Positions 11,251-21,714 of a stretch of DNA of 64,000 nt are shown in pieces. Source of the stretch: Bacteroidales bacterium. Lineage in GTDB: Bacteria > Bacteroidota > Bacteroidia > Bacteroidales > GCA-2748055. The notes under the pieces were generated by a model. The model ran no database searches and was not told the origin of the DNA. It worked only from the letters and a program-made list of their open reading frames with translations. The translations under genes were made by a program, and so were the position numbers. Numbering within the stretch: position 1 is the first letter of the stretch; each line of letters starts with the position of its first letter. The stretch lies in assembly GCA_029210585.1 (NCBI GenBank), contig JARGFP010000017.1, positions 37,256-101,255 on the forward strand, given 5' to 3'.

Positions 11251-11259
11251 TTCATGAAA

Positions 11260-11275
11260 TGTTCCACGTGGAACA
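11260..11275. promoter_or_regulatory. parS: parS site 2
   Basis: Second identical TGTTCCACGTGGAACA, 9 bp after the first. Confidence 0.93.
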
Positions 11276-11325
11276 CGTGTCGTTTCCTTTAACGTGTATG
11301 TATATTCTGAAAATCCAGTTGGCTT

Positions 11326-12957
11326 ATGTTGTTATACAAAAATCTGATCGACATCCACAACAGGGAAATGTACCCGGCCCGGATAGAAATCAGACAAGGT
11401 CGTATCTCGGGAATTTCACCTGCGCACCAACCCGTAAAGGGGTATATCCTCCCGGGATTTATCGATGCGCATGTACATATTGAAAGCACCATGGTTGCCC
11501 CTGTTGCTTTTTCACGGGAAGCAGCACGGCATGGCACGACCGGTATTGTTTCAGATCCACATGAAATTGCGAACGTACTGGGAGCGGAAGGGGTCGAATT
11601 CATGGTAAATAATGCGAAAAACACACCACTCAAAATTGTGTTTGGCGTCCCAAGTTGTGTGCCTGCAACTCCGTTCGAATCTTCCGGAGCCAGCATAGAT
11701 GCCGAAGCAGTGAAAAAATTGTTGCAAATGCCTGAAATCGGATATCTTTCAGAGATGATGAATTATCCCGGCGTCGTATATCAGGATGAACAGGTGATGC
11801 AGAAAATAGAGGCAGCACACCAACAAGGGGTTCCGGTCGACGGACACGCTCCCGGGGTGATGGGGGAGGAGCTGGTAAAATATGCGGGTGCCGGGATCAC
11901 TACAGATCATGAATGTTTTACTTACGAAGAGGCAGTTGAGAAGATCGGGCAGGGAATGCATATCCTGATCCGTGAAGGAAGTGGCGCAAAGAATTTCAAT
12001 GCACTCATTCCTTTATTAAGGAATTATCCCGACAAGGTGATGTTCTGTACAGATGACCTCCATCCTGATGACATGGTGCATGGGCACATCAACCTTTTGG
12101 TTAAAAAGGCGATCAGTGCAGGCTATGATCTTTTTGATACATTGCGGGCGGCCAGCCTGAATGCGATCAGGCATTATTCTATGGATGTGGGTACGCTCAG
12201 GGTGGGGGACCCTGCTGATTTTATCCTGGTGGATTCTCCCGAACATTTCCAGGTGGAGGCTACCTATATCAACGGGGAACCCGTATATCTCGATGGAAAA
12301 GTAACTATTCCTGAAATTGTGCCTTCTGCGGTCAATAAATTTCTGATTGGGGAGATCAGAGCAACGTCCATCAGGGTACAACAGGAGGGAGATTTGCTGA
12401 GGGTCATCCAGGCGATAGATGGTGAACTGATCACCAGGGAGAAGGTGGTTGCGCCGCGCATTGAAAATGAATTTGTTGTTTCGGATACAACGAATGATAT
12501 CCTGAAGATCGTTGTGGTGAACCGGTACACGACCGCCCCCCCGGCAGTTGGTTTTATCCACGGATTCGGACTTACAAAAGGGGCCCTGGTCTCCAGCATC
12601 GCGCACGACAGTCACAATATCATTTGTGTGGGAACCGATGACGCCAGCATTACCGAAACCATTAACTGGGTGATCCGGAACAAGGGAGGCATTGCACTGT
12701 ATGATGGTGAAAAAGTACGCGGACTACCGCTTGAAATTGCAGGGATCATGTCATCCGGATCCGTAGCCTATGCTGCAGGCAAATACAAGGACTTGTCAGA
12801 AGCAGCCTCCGCCCTGGGTACCCGACTGAAAGCGCCCTTTATGACACTTGCTTTTATGGCCCTGTTGGTAATACCCGATTTGAAAATGAGTGATAAAGGA
12901 TTGTTTGACGGACGGACGTTCTCCTTTACACCACTGTTTGTTACAGAGAATGAATAA
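11326..12957 (+). CDS. ade: Adenine deaminase
   Basis: ILPGFIDAHVHIESTMVAP, GTTGIVSDPHEIANV, HGFGLTKGALVSSIAHDSHNI. Confidence 0.95.
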   Translation: MLLYKNLIDIHNREMYPARIEIRQGRISGISPAHQPVKGYILPGFIDAHVHIESTMVAPVAFSREAARHGTTGIVSDPHEIANVLGAEGVEFMVNNAKNTPLKIVFGVPSCVPATPFESSGASIDAEAVKKLLQMPEIGYLSEMMNYPGVVYQDEQVMQKIEAAHQQGVPVDGHAPGVMGEELVKYAGAGITTDHECFTYEEAVEKIGQGMHILIREGSGAKNFNALIPLLRNYPDKVMFCTDDLHPDDMVHGHINLLVKKAISAGYDLFDTLRAASLNAIRHYSMDVGTLRVGDPADFILVDSPEHFQVEATYINGEPVYLDGKVTIPEIVPSAVNKFLIGEIRATSIRVQQEGDLLRVIQAIDGELITREKVVAPRIENEFVVSDTTNDILKIVVVNRYTTAPPAVGFIHGFGLTKGALVSSIAHDSHNIICVGTDDASITETINWVIRNKGGIALYDGEKVRGLPLEIAGIMSSGSVAYAAGKYKDLSEAASALGTRLKAPFMTLAFMALLVIPDLKMSDKGLFDGRTFSFTPLFVTENE

Positions 12958-14782
12958 ACACCACGAGCAACATATTGAGAGCATACTGAAAGGATTGCCC
13001 CCTGACCCGGGCGTCTACCAGTTTTACGATCATACAGGAAAAATTCTGTATGTGGGGAAAGCGAAAAATTTAAAAAAAAGGGTTACGTCCTATTTTAGAA
13101 AATCTGCATACGATAGTTTCAAGGTAAAAGTCCTGGTTGAAAAAATTGCCGATATCCGCCATATTGTGGTTAATTCGGAGTCGGATGCATTGCTGTTGGA
13201 AAATAACCTGATTAAAAAATTATTACCCAGGTACAATGTGCTGCTGAAAGATGATAAAACCTTTCCATGGATCTGTATTAAGAACGAACCTTTTCCCAGG
13301 GTGCTCCTCACACGCAATGTGATCAACGACGGTTCAAAATATTACGGACCTTATACTTCTGCTTCAACAGTGCGCACCCTGCTGGACCTTATCCGGCAGA
13401 TCTATTCATTGCGAACCTGTAAATACCAACTTACCCCTGAAAATATTGCTGCTGGAAAATTCAAGGTATGCCTGGAGTACCACATTGAGAATTGCATGGG
13501 TCCGTGCGAAGGATTGCAGGACGAAGCAGACTACAATGCATCGATCGAACAGATCCAGGAGATACTGAAAGGGAATCTTGCAGGTGTGATCGCATTTCTG
13601 AAAAAGGAAATGAAAACCTTGGCAGCAGCATACAAATTTGAAGAGGCAGCAAGCATGAAGTTGAAGGTGGAAGCACTGGAGAAATTTCAGGCCAAATCAA
13701 CCATCGTGAACCCTTCCATAAAGAATGCAGATGTATACAGTATCGTGAACGAGGAAAAATATGCGATTGTCAACTACTTAAAAATCACTAAAGGAGCTGT
13801 TATTCAGGCACATACGGTAGAAATTCAAAAACGACTGAATGAGACATCCAGCGAAATTCTGGCGTTTGCCATCACCGATATAAAGGAAAGGGTACGGAGT
13901 GATGCCAAAGAACTCATTCTGCCCATCGACCTCTCTGAAGAATTTTCCTGGTACAGGATCACGGTACCGAAAAGGGGCGACCGGAAAAAATTGCTGGAAC
14001 TTTCGGAACGCAATGCCCGGATGTATCAACTTGAAAAGAAAAAAAGGGAAGCGGAGGCCCCGAAGCAATACCCGGCGCAGCGAATTCTTACCACGTTGCA
14101 ACAAGACCTCAGGATGTCTTCCTTTCCTGAACATATCGAATGTTTCGACAACAGCAACATACAGGGATCAGATCCGGTAGCCGCATGTGTTGTGTTTAAG
14201 AATGCGCGGCCGGCCAAAAAAGAATACCGCCACTTCAATATTAAAACAGTTACCGGCGCTGACGATTTCGCTTCCATGGAGGAGGTGATCTACAGGAGGT
14301 ACCACAGGCTGCTTGAAGAAAAAATGGAATTGCCGCAACTGGTGATCATCGACGGTGGCAAGGGACAGTTAAATGCAGCAATGCGGAGCATCGATCAACT
14401 GAAGCTGAGGGACCGCATTGCCGTGATTGGAATCGCAAAAAAACTTGAGGAGATCTATTTTCCCAATGATCCCGTTCCGCTGTACATCGATAAGAACTCG
14501 GAATCGCTCAGGCTGATCCAGCAGCTGAGAAATGAGGCACACCGCTTCGGGATTGCGTTCCACCGGTTAAAACGCTCCGGGGGGATGATCCGCTCTGAAT
14601 TGCTCTCAATACCAGGTGTTGGGGAGGGGTCTGTACAAAAACTATTTAAGACTTTTAAATCTGTGGAGGCCATGCAAAATGCTGACGAAGCCGAACTGGC
14701 CAGCGTGCTCGACCGGCAAAAAGCCCGCAAAATAAAGGCCTGGTTTGAGCAGATCAGTAAAAATCAACAGGAAAATCCCTGA
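12950..14782 (+). CDS. uvrC: Excinuclease ABC subunit C
   Basis: GIY-YIG start (PGVYQFYDHTGKILYVGKAKNLKKRV), ECFDNSNIQG, LVIIDGGKGQL; ATG overlaps the ade stop. Confidence 0.97.
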   Translation: MNKHHEQHIESILKGLPPDPGVYQFYDHTGKILYVGKAKNLKKRVTSYFRKSAYDSFKVKVLVEKIADIRHIVVNSESDALLLENNLIKKLLPRYNVLLKDDKTFPWICIKNEPFPRVLLTRNVINDGSKYYGPYTSASTVRTLLDLIRQIYSLRTCKYQLTPENIAAGKFKVCLEYHIENCMGPCEGLQDEADYNASIEQIQEILKGNLAGVIAFLKKEMKTLAAAYKFEEAASMKLKVEALEKFQAKSTIVNPSIKNADVYSIVNEEKYAIVNYLKITKGAVIQAHTVEIQKRLNETSSEILAFAITDIKERVRSDAKELILPIDLSEEFSWYRITVPKRGDRKKLLELSERNARMYQLEKKKREAEAPKQYPAQRILTTLQQDLRMSSFPEHIECFDNSNIQGSDPVAACVVFKNARPAKKEYRHFNIKTVTGADDFASMEEVIYRRYHRLLEEKMELPQLVIIDGGKGQLNAAMRSIDQLKLRDRIAVIGIAKKLEEIYFPNDPVPLYIDKNSESLRLIQQLRNEAHRFGIAFHRLKRSGGMIRSELLSIPGVGEGSVQKLFKTFKSVEAMQNADEAELASVLDRQKARKIKAWFEQISKNQQENP

Positions 14783-15005
14783 GATTAGCGATGCCTGGTC
14801 AAAAAGTTAACGGAGAGAAGATTGATCCCCAAAAGAACTTAAATTTTCAAGTTTTTTTGTACCGAAGTGGACCAGCTGTAAGTTGAAATTAACAACACAT
14901 TAAAATGGTAAATAGGATTGCATAAAAACAGAAAATAAGAATGCTTCTTTTTCCGATTTAAATATACACAATTTCAGAGCGCGCAAACCCCGGAAAACAA
15001 CATCG

Positions 15006-15980
15006 CTATTTATTGCGTTCCACGGTAAACGTAACCAGATCAAGCAGGGACTGACGTGCTGCAGATTCAGGGAAACTGTTCAAAATATCCTCTGCTTTCT
15101 TTTTGAACTCATACATTTTCTTCTCTGCAAAATCCAACCCATCATGTGCCCTGACAAAATCGATCACCTGGAAGATTTTGTTATTGCTCATGCTTCCATT
15201 GCGTATGAGTTTCAGGATGGAGCGTTTCTTGGAACGGGAACTGTGTTCCAGTGCATAGATAAGGGGCAGTGTGAATTTTTTCTCCTTCAGGTCATTCCCT
15301 GCAGGCTTGCCGGTGATGCCAAGTGGCTGGTAATCAAACAAATCGTCCTTGATCTGAAAGGCCATGCCGATATCAATCCCCATCTGGTATACCCTGTCGA
15401 TCTCTTCCTGCGTGGCTCCTGAGGATTTTGCTCCGCTGGCGGTACAGGCTGCGATCAATGTGGCGGTTTTTTTCCTGATCACTTCGTAGTAGGAGGCCGT
15501 GTCAATATTCAGCTTTCTTGATTTTTGCAACTGGAGAAGTTCGCCTTCACTCATCTCGTTAACCGCATCTGCCACAATATCCAGCAGGTCATGGTCGCGT
15601 TTGCGCGAAGCCAACATCAATCCCCGTGCAAGGAAATAATCGCCCATCAGTACCGACAGTTTCGATCGCCAGATGGCATTCATGGAGAACAACCCCCGGC
15701 GTTCGTATGATTCATCCACAACATCATCGTGGATCAGCGTGGCTGTGTGCATCAACTCAATGAGCGTAGCCGCGGTATAGGTGGAATCCGTAATAGTACC
15801 TGTCATCTTGGCCGTGAGAAAAACAAACAGCGGACGCATCTGCTTCCCCTTGTTATGCAAGATATAGGAAGAGATAATGTTCAGCAATGTAACATTACTG
15901 TGGATGGCCCCCCGGAAGGTTTTCTGAAAAGTTTTCATCTCTTCAGCAACCGGTCGCCGTATATTATCTAAGTTTGGCAT
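15006..15980 (-). CDS. Polyprenyl (trans-isoprenyl) diphosphate synthase
   Basis: LIHDDVVDE (FARM) and IKDDLFDY (SARM). Confidence 0.94.
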   Translation of the reverse strand: MPNLDNIRRPVAEEMKTFQKTFRGAIHSNVTLLNIISSYILHNKGKQMRPLFVFLTAKMTGTITDSTYTAATLIELMHTATLIHDDVVDESYERRGLFSMNAIWRSKLSVLMGDYFLARGLMLASRKRDHDLLDIVADAVNEMSEGELLQLQKSRKLNIDTASYYEVIRKKTATLIAACTASGAKSSGATQEEIDRVYQMGIDIGMAFQIKDDLFDYQPLGITGKPAGNDLKEKKFTLPLIYALEHSSRSKKRSILKLIRNGSMSNNKIFQVIDFVRAHDGLDFAEKKMYEFKKKAEDILNSFPESAARQSLLDLVTFTVERNK

Positions 15981-16213
15981 GCAATTTTGCTATCAGCGGC
16001 AAATTTATAAATAAATCAGCGTCTTAGCGCCGAAAACGAAAATTATTACCTCCATCTCAGTCCTGGTGGAGGATAGTGAAATGTACAGGGACGGGAAATT
16101 TTTGAAACAGAACCAATTTTCTATCTGAAAACTAGACGAATGGTGCCATTCATACGTTTAATTATTGATATATTTGTATATGCTGATATATTACACAACC
16201 AAGGAAGAATAAG

Positions 16214-16519
16214 ATGTCGAAATTTACCGATGTAAGCGCCGAAAAAATCGAAAGTGCAGCCAATATGATGAAGGCAATCGCACACCCCATGCGGTTGGCA
16301 ATATTGGGACATCTGTCAGATGGTGAGGAACTTACAGTTACAAAAATTCACGAACTGGTCAATATTGAACAGTCAACAGCTTCGCATCACCTGGGCATCC
16401 TTAAAGACAAGGGAATACTTGTTTCCCGGCGCGAGGGAAAAAATACATGGTACACGATTAAAAACAAAAACCTGAAAAAACTGGTTGAGTGCATCAATGT
16501 CTGCGCATGTGTGGATTGA
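16214..16519 (+). CDS. ArsR-family winged-helix transcriptional regulator
   Basis: IAHPMRLAILGHLSDGEELTVTKIHELVNIEQSTASHHLGILKDKGILVSRREGKNTWYTI; C-terminal CINVCACVD. Confidence 0.9.
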   Translation: MSKFTDVSAEKIESAANMMKAIAHPMRLAILGHLSDGEELTVTKIHELVNIEQSTASHHLGILKDKGILVSRREGKNTWYTIKNKNLKKLVECINVCACVD

Positions 16520-16534
16520 AAAAATACCGATTAT

Positions 16535-16984
16535 ATGGATAAGGTAAGAGTAACCAAGGAATTTTCTTTTGAGATGGCGCATGCGCTGTGGAATTATGAC
16601 GGGGCATGTAAAAACATTCATGGCCATTCATACCGGCTTTTTGTTACCATAAAGGGAGAACCGATTTCAGATGAAAACCATGTAAAATTTGGAATGGTAA
16701 TGGATTTTAAGGATCTGAAAAGCATTGTAAATCAACATGTAGTGGAAGTGCTCGATCACAGCCTCGTGGTCTTCAGCAATGCAGAGGGAGATACCCTTGC
16801 ACAGGTCAGGAAAATGTATGAAAAAGTATATGTGTTCGATTTTCAACCCACGTGCGAAAATCTGGTGATCCACATTGCCTCCACCATCACACCCAAGCTA
16901 CCCCCATACCTCTCCCTTTATTCTTTAAAACTGTACGAAACCGCTACCTCATATGCCGAGTGGTATGCATCTGATAACGCCTGA
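16535..16984 (+). CDS. queD: 6-carboxy-5,6,7,8-tetrahydropterin synthase / PTPS family
   Basis: FEMAHAL, HGHSYRLFVTIKGE, VMDFKDLK, LDHSLV, PTCENLV. Confidence 0.88.
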   Translation: MDKVRVTKEFSFEMAHALWNYDGACKNIHGHSYRLFVTIKGEPISDENHVKFGMVMDFKDLKSIVNQHVVEVLDHSLVVFSNAEGDTLAQVRKMYEKVYVFDFQPTCENLVIHIASTITPKLPPYLSLYSLKLYETATSYAEWYASDNA

Positions 16985-16989
16985 ATTGA

Positions 16990-19767
16990 ATGAGTGAACC
17001 AAAAAAACTGTTTTTACTGGACAGCTATGCCCTGATTTTCAGGTCATACTATGCTTTTCTTAAAAACCCGATGCGCAATAACAGCGGGATGAATACCTCC
17101 ACGGTATTCGGATTCACCCTTACACTTGATGAACTGCTGAGAAAAGAGGCTCCGACACATATCATGGCTGCGTTTGATGCCTCCGGTCCCACGTTCCGGC
17201 ATGAATTGTATGAGCCCTACAAGGCCAACAGGGATGCAACCCCGGAAGATATTAAAGAATCAATTCCCTGGGTAAAGGACCTGTTAACGGCATACCAGAT
17301 ACCGGTCATCGAAAAGCTGGGGTACGAGGCCGACGACATCATTGGAACCATTGCCAAAAAAGCAGAAAAAGAAGGCTTCGAGGTGTACATGGTTACACCT
17401 GACAAGGATTTTGCCCAGCTCGTCAGTGAAAGAATATATATGTATAAACCCGCCCGTTCCGGCAATGGTGCCGAAATCCTCGGGATCGACCAGGTAAAGG
17501 AAAAGTTCAGGGTAGAGGAACCGCACCAGGTCATCGATATCCTGGCCCTTTGGGGCGATGCTTCCGACAACATCCCGGGAGCCCCCGGAATTGGTGAAAA
17601 AACAGCCAAAAAACTGATTGAGAGCTTTGGCTCCATTGATGGGGTATATGAAAATATTAGCAGCCTGAAAGGAAAGCAACGCGAAAACCTTGAAAATGCA
17701 CAGGAACAGGTCCGGCTTTCAAGGAAACTGGCCACGATAATTGTCGATGCCTCCATCGAATACGACCTTGGGCTTGCAGAACGAAAACCCATTGAAAAAG
17801 CAAAGCTTTCAGCGATCTTTGATGCGCTCAACTTTAAAAACCTGCACAGCAGAATCCTCGGTGAAGAAGAAATTATAAGCAATTCACAAAAAGGACAACA
17901 GGAATCTTTATTTGGAGAAACAATTCAATCGGCTGGTGCACCAGCCACTTCATCAAAAAACATCCACACCCAGCCGCATGCATACCACCTTGTGACGGGT
18001 GAAAAGGACATCAACAGTATGCTTGACCGGTTGGAGGAACTGGATAAATTTTGTTTCGATTCAGAAACAACCGGCCTGGATACTATTGATTCTAAGATAG
18101 TTGGGCTCTCCTTTTGCTGGAAGGCACATGAAGCATATTATATCGATCTTTCTGCTTACGACCCTGTCCCGGAAAGCATCATAGCCCGTCTGAAGAAAGT
18201 TTTTGGCAACAGCGAGCGCCTGGTGATCGGTCAAAACCTCAAGTATGATCTGCACATGTTAAAAAATTATGGGATTGAGGTTACGGGAAGTTTATTTGAT
18301 ACGATGGTTGCACACTACCTGGTGGTGCCTGAAAGGAAGCATGGACTGGATGCAATGGCGGAAGAATATTTTGGCTATACCAAGGTGAAGACCGAGGAGA
18401 TGATCGGAAAAAAGGGAGCCCGGCAGCAGAATTTCAGGGACCTGGATCCTGAAAAGGTGAAGGATTATGCCTGTGAGGATGCAGATATCACCTGGCTGCT
18501 TTATGAAGTGCTTGAAAAGGAGCTGAAAGAAAAAGGAGTGGATACATTGGCATGGGATATCGAAATGCCCCTGGTGCGGGTGCTGATGGAAATGGAACAC
18601 GCGGGGGTGAGCCTCGACAGGAAGGGACTGGCGGATTTCGCAGAAGACCTGCGCAATGAACTGATCGGTATTGAAAAAAGGATTTTTGAACTGGCCGGAC
18701 AGGAATTCAATGTCGGGTCTCCCAGGCAACTCGGGGAGATACTCTTCGACAAGCTCAAAATCATTCCTGATGCAAAAAAGACAAAAACGAAACAATACAG
18801 CACCGGTGAAGATATACTGATCACCCTGGTTGATAAGCACGAGATTGTGCAGCAGGTACTCAATTACAGGTCAGAAAAGAAATTATTGAACACATACGTG
18901 GATGCATTGCCAAAGTTGGTGCATCCTGCAACAGGACGCATCCATACTTCGTTTAACCAGACGCTGGTGACCACGGGGAGACTTTCTTCCAATAACCCCA
19001 ACCTGCAGAATATTCCCATCAGGGAGGAACGGGGTCGTGAGATCCGCAAAGCCTTTACCAGTTCAGATGCACAGCACAGGTTTCTTTCAGCAGACTACAG
19101 CCAGATCGAACTCAGGCTGATGGCACACCTGAGTAAGGACGAGAACATGATCAGGGCATTTATTGAGAAGGAAGACATACACACTACCACGGCATCCAAG
19201 GTTTATAACGTGCCGATTGATGAAGTTACAAAAGACATGCGTTCAAGGGCCAAGACAGCCAACTTCGGGATCATATACGGGATATCGGCCTTCGGGCTTT
19301 CACAACGGATGCGCATTCCACGCTCAGAAGCCAAAGAACTGATTGACGGCTATTTCAACACCTATCCTTCGGTGCGGACGTTCATGGATAAATGCATTGA
19401 AAAGGCCAGGGAGAAAGGGTATGTGGAAACCATTTTCGGAAGAAGAAGGTACCTGCCGGATATACACTCCAGGAATTCCATGATCCGTGGCAATGCAGAA
19501 CGGAATGCGATCAATACCCCTATCCAGGGAACGGCCGCTGATATTATCAAAATCGCAATGGTATCTGTATTCCGGGCATTCCGGGAAAAAGGGCTTTCCA
19601 CGGAGATGATCATCCAGGTACATGATGAACTGAACTTTAACGTACCACTGAATGAACTTGAAACCGTTCAAAAGATCGTCAGAAATTCAATGGAGCAGGC
19701 CGTGGAACTGTCCGTTCCCCTGGAAATCGATATGAACCACGGCAGCAACTGGCTGGAGGCCCACTAA
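16990..19767 (+). CDS. polA: DNA polymerase I with 5'-3' and 3'-5' exonuclease domains
   Basis: FDSETTGLD exo motif, SADYSQIELRLMAHLS, RAKTANFGIIYGIS, IQVHDEL. Confidence 0.98.
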   Translation: MSEPKKLFLLDSYALIFRSYYAFLKNPMRNNSGMNTSTVFGFTLTLDELLRKEAPTHIMAAFDASGPTFRHELYEPYKANRDATPEDIKESIPWVKDLLTAYQIPVIEKLGYEADDIIGTIAKKAEKEGFEVYMVTPDKDFAQLVSERIYMYKPARSGNGAEILGIDQVKEKFRVEEPHQVIDILALWGDASDNIPGAPGIGEKTAKKLIESFGSIDGVYENISSLKGKQRENLENAQEQVRLSRKLATIIVDASIEYDLGLAERKPIEKAKLSAIFDALNFKNLHSRILGEEEIISNSQKGQQESLFGETIQSAGAPATSSKNIHTQPHAYHLVTGEKDINSMLDRLEELDKFCFDSETTGLDTIDSKIVGLSFCWKAHEAYYIDLSAYDPVPESIIARLKKVFGNSERLVIGQNLKYDLHMLKNYGIEVTGSLFDTMVAHYLVVPERKHGLDAMAEEYFGYTKVKTEEMIGKKGARQQNFRDLDPEKVKDYACEDADITWLLYEVLEKELKEKGVDTLAWDIEMPLVRVLMEMEHAGVSLDRKGLADFAEDLRNELIGIEKRIFELAGQEFNVGSPRQLGEILFDKLKIIPDAKKTKTKQYSTGEDILITLVDKHEIVQQVLNYRSEKKLLNTYVDALPKLVHPATGRIHTSFNQTLVTTGRLSSNNPNLQNIPIREERGREIRKAFTSSDAQHRFLSADYSQIELRLMAHLSKDENMIRAFIEKEDIHTTTASKVYNVPIDEVTKDMRSRAKTANFGIIYGISAFGLSQRMRIPRSEAKELIDGYFNTYPSVRTFMDKCIEKAREKGYVETIFGRRRYLPDIHSRNSMIRGNAERNAINTPIQGTAADIIKIAMVSVFRAFREKGLSTEMIIQVHDELNFNVPLNELETVQKIVRNSMEQAVELSVPLEIDMNHGSNWLEAH

Positions 19768-19769
19768 CA

Positions 19770-21455
19770 CTAATGTGCCCCGGCAACAGTATGTTTTGCA
19801 AGCGTCCCCTCTTTACCATTCAGGATATTTTGAACCTGTATCGTATTTGAGATCACCTCCAACGCTTTATCGAGCTGGATATCATTGCGGATCTGCTTCC
19901 TGATCCTGCCACTGTGATAATAATAGCGGCCTGCGATCTCCTCCTCCATGATCTGCTGGATTTCCGCGCGGAATGTTTCCATATCCTTCATATTGTTGTG
20001 TGAAAGCTTTTCTTTCAACGCCGCGAATTCTTCTTCAGATAACTGGTAATACTTTTCGCGTTTTGCCGTCTCCACGAGGGTTGAAAAGGCTTTTTCACTG
20101 GCCGTTTCGTATTCAAAATCCTTATCGGTTACAAAATCCCGGAATGCTTCATATTCCGTATCCGTTAAATTGAATACAGCGGGACTTTCAATGGTGTCTT
20201 TCGTGTTCCTGAATTTGGTGGCATAATCGAAAAACATGTTTTCCGTATACAACCGCAATGTGATCTCACTCAGGTTCTCCGGAACCACTTCAATATCAGG
20301 CCGGATCCCGCCGCCGTCGTATACCACGCGCCCATTCCTGGTCTCGTATTCACTGATGAGTGAATCCGGTACCGCTCCCACACTTCCATCTTCATTCCTG
20401 TGGGTGTAATCAAGGGCCTGGATGCACCTGCCGGAAGGGATGTAGTATTTTGCCGTGGTAACCTTGAGTTGTGCATTGTACTTGAGTGGACGCGTGGTCT
20501 GAACAAGCCCCTTCCCGAAGGTGCGTTGCCCGATAACCACGGCACGATCAAGGTCCTGCATGGCACCGGCAACAATCTCGGAAGCGGAGGCAGATCCCCG
20601 GTTCACCAGCACTACGATCGGGATTTCCGTGTCCAGCGCCTGTTCGGTTGTCTTGTATTCACTGTCCCATTTTTTCACCTTTCCTTTGGTGCTGACAATC
20701 AATTCTCCCTTGTCAATGAAAAGGTTACAGGTTCTTACAGCCTCAATCATCAGTCCGCCGGGATTGCTGCGCAGGTCCAGTACCAGCCGGTTGAACGATG
20801 CGTTCTTTTTCAGGTCAAGAAAGGCTTTTCGCACCTCTGCGGAAGCATTGGTGGTAAAATTGCTGAGTCGTATGTATCCAGTATGATCCGACAGCATGCC
20901 ATGATAGGGAACATTGGTGATCACGATTTTTTCGCGCTTCATGCCGACATCGAGCACTTCCTCAGTATAGGGTCGTTTTGCCTTGACATTCAGCATGGTA
21001 CCCGGCTCACCCTTGAGCAACTCACTTACCTCCGATATATCCATTCCGCTGGTCTTTTTACCCGAAACCTCCACGAGGACATCCCCGGCACGCAATCCCG
21101 ATTTAGCTGCAGGAAAGTTTTCGTAGGGATCTGCAATAATGATCTGGTCGTCGGCCCTTCGGATCAGACTGCCGATTCCGCCATATTCTCCGGTGGTCTG
21201 GAAATTAAAATCATCCATCTCTTTTTCAGGAATATAGGTAGTATAGGGATCGAGCTCATTCAGCATGGAATTGATGCTCGTGGTAACCAGCTCCTCGGGG
21301 GAGGTCTCGTCCACATAAAACATGTTGAGCTCCCGGAACAGGGTGCAGTAGATGTCCAGGTTCTTGACGATCTCAAGATCCCGGTTGTTGATGGTGGTGA
21401 ATCCTGCGCCCAGCACCAATACCAGGATTCCCGTAATAATAATCTTCTTTCTCAC
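19770..21455 (-). CDS. S41 family C-terminal processing peptidase with PDZ domain
   Basis: GYIRLSNF, LRSNPGGLMIEA, NRGSASASEIVAGAMQD, GQRTFGKGLVQ. Confidence 0.95.
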   Translation of the reverse strand: MRKKIIITGILVLVLGAGFTTINNRDLEIVKNLDIYCTLFRELNMFYVDETSPEELVTTSINSMLNELDPYTTYIPEKEMDDFNFQTTGEYGGIGSLIRRADDQIIIADPYENFPAAKSGLRAGDVLVEVSGKKTSGMDISEVSELLKGEPGTMLNVKAKRPYTEEVLDVGMKREKIVITNVPYHGMLSDHTGYIRLSNFTTNASAEVRKAFLDLKKNASFNRLVLDLRSNPGGLMIEAVRTCNLFIDKGELIVSTKGKVKKWDSEYKTTEQALDTEIPIVVLVNRGSASASEIVAGAMQDLDRAVVIGQRTFGKGLVQTTRPLKYNAQLKVTTAKYYIPSGRCIQALDYTHRNEDGSVGAVPDSLISEYETRNGRVVYDGGGIRPDIEVVPENLSEITLRLYTENMFFDYATKFRNTKDTIESPAVFNLTDTEYEAFRDFVTDKDFEYETASEKAFSTLVETAKREKYYQLSEEEFAALKEKLSHNNMKDMETFRAEIQQIMEEEIAGRYYYHSGRIRKQIRNDIQLDKALEVISNTIQVQNILNGKEGTLAKHTVAGAH

Positions 21456-21696
21456 AGGTATATGTTTTTATTAAAGTCTTATGATTTAATTCGTTATAAT
21501 TTCCGTTTTCTCTCCTGTTGCGTTGTTCTTACTCCTTCTGAGAACGCAAGTGTTAATATTGCTGTTGTATTCCCAACACGGACAGCTACAAATATATCTT
21601 AAAATATACGGAATCCTTCACCGATCTCCCCGGACCTCGGGAACATTAACGTTTTTTAAGTAATGTCATAAAAGTAGAACGGATGATTATTCTGCA

Positions 21697-21704
21697 TATC
21701 TTTG
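21697..21704 (+). promoter_or_regulatory. Bacteroidota -7 element (TATCTTTG) for the DUF4271 gene
   Basis: Exact TAnnTTTG match 11-18 nt before candidate ATGs, implying a very short leader; no clear -33 TTG. Confidence 0.45.
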
Positions 21705-21714
21705 CCGGAAATCT

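Noticed and set aside
11259-11483. ORF MFHVEHVSFPL... starting inside the second parS
   Set aside because: MFHVEH is the translation of the parS palindrome, a known spurious-ORF pattern; overlaps ade in another frame
20400-21602. 400-aa plus-strand ORF opposite the S41 peptidase
   Set aside because: Antisense to a clear conserved CDS, no recognisable domain
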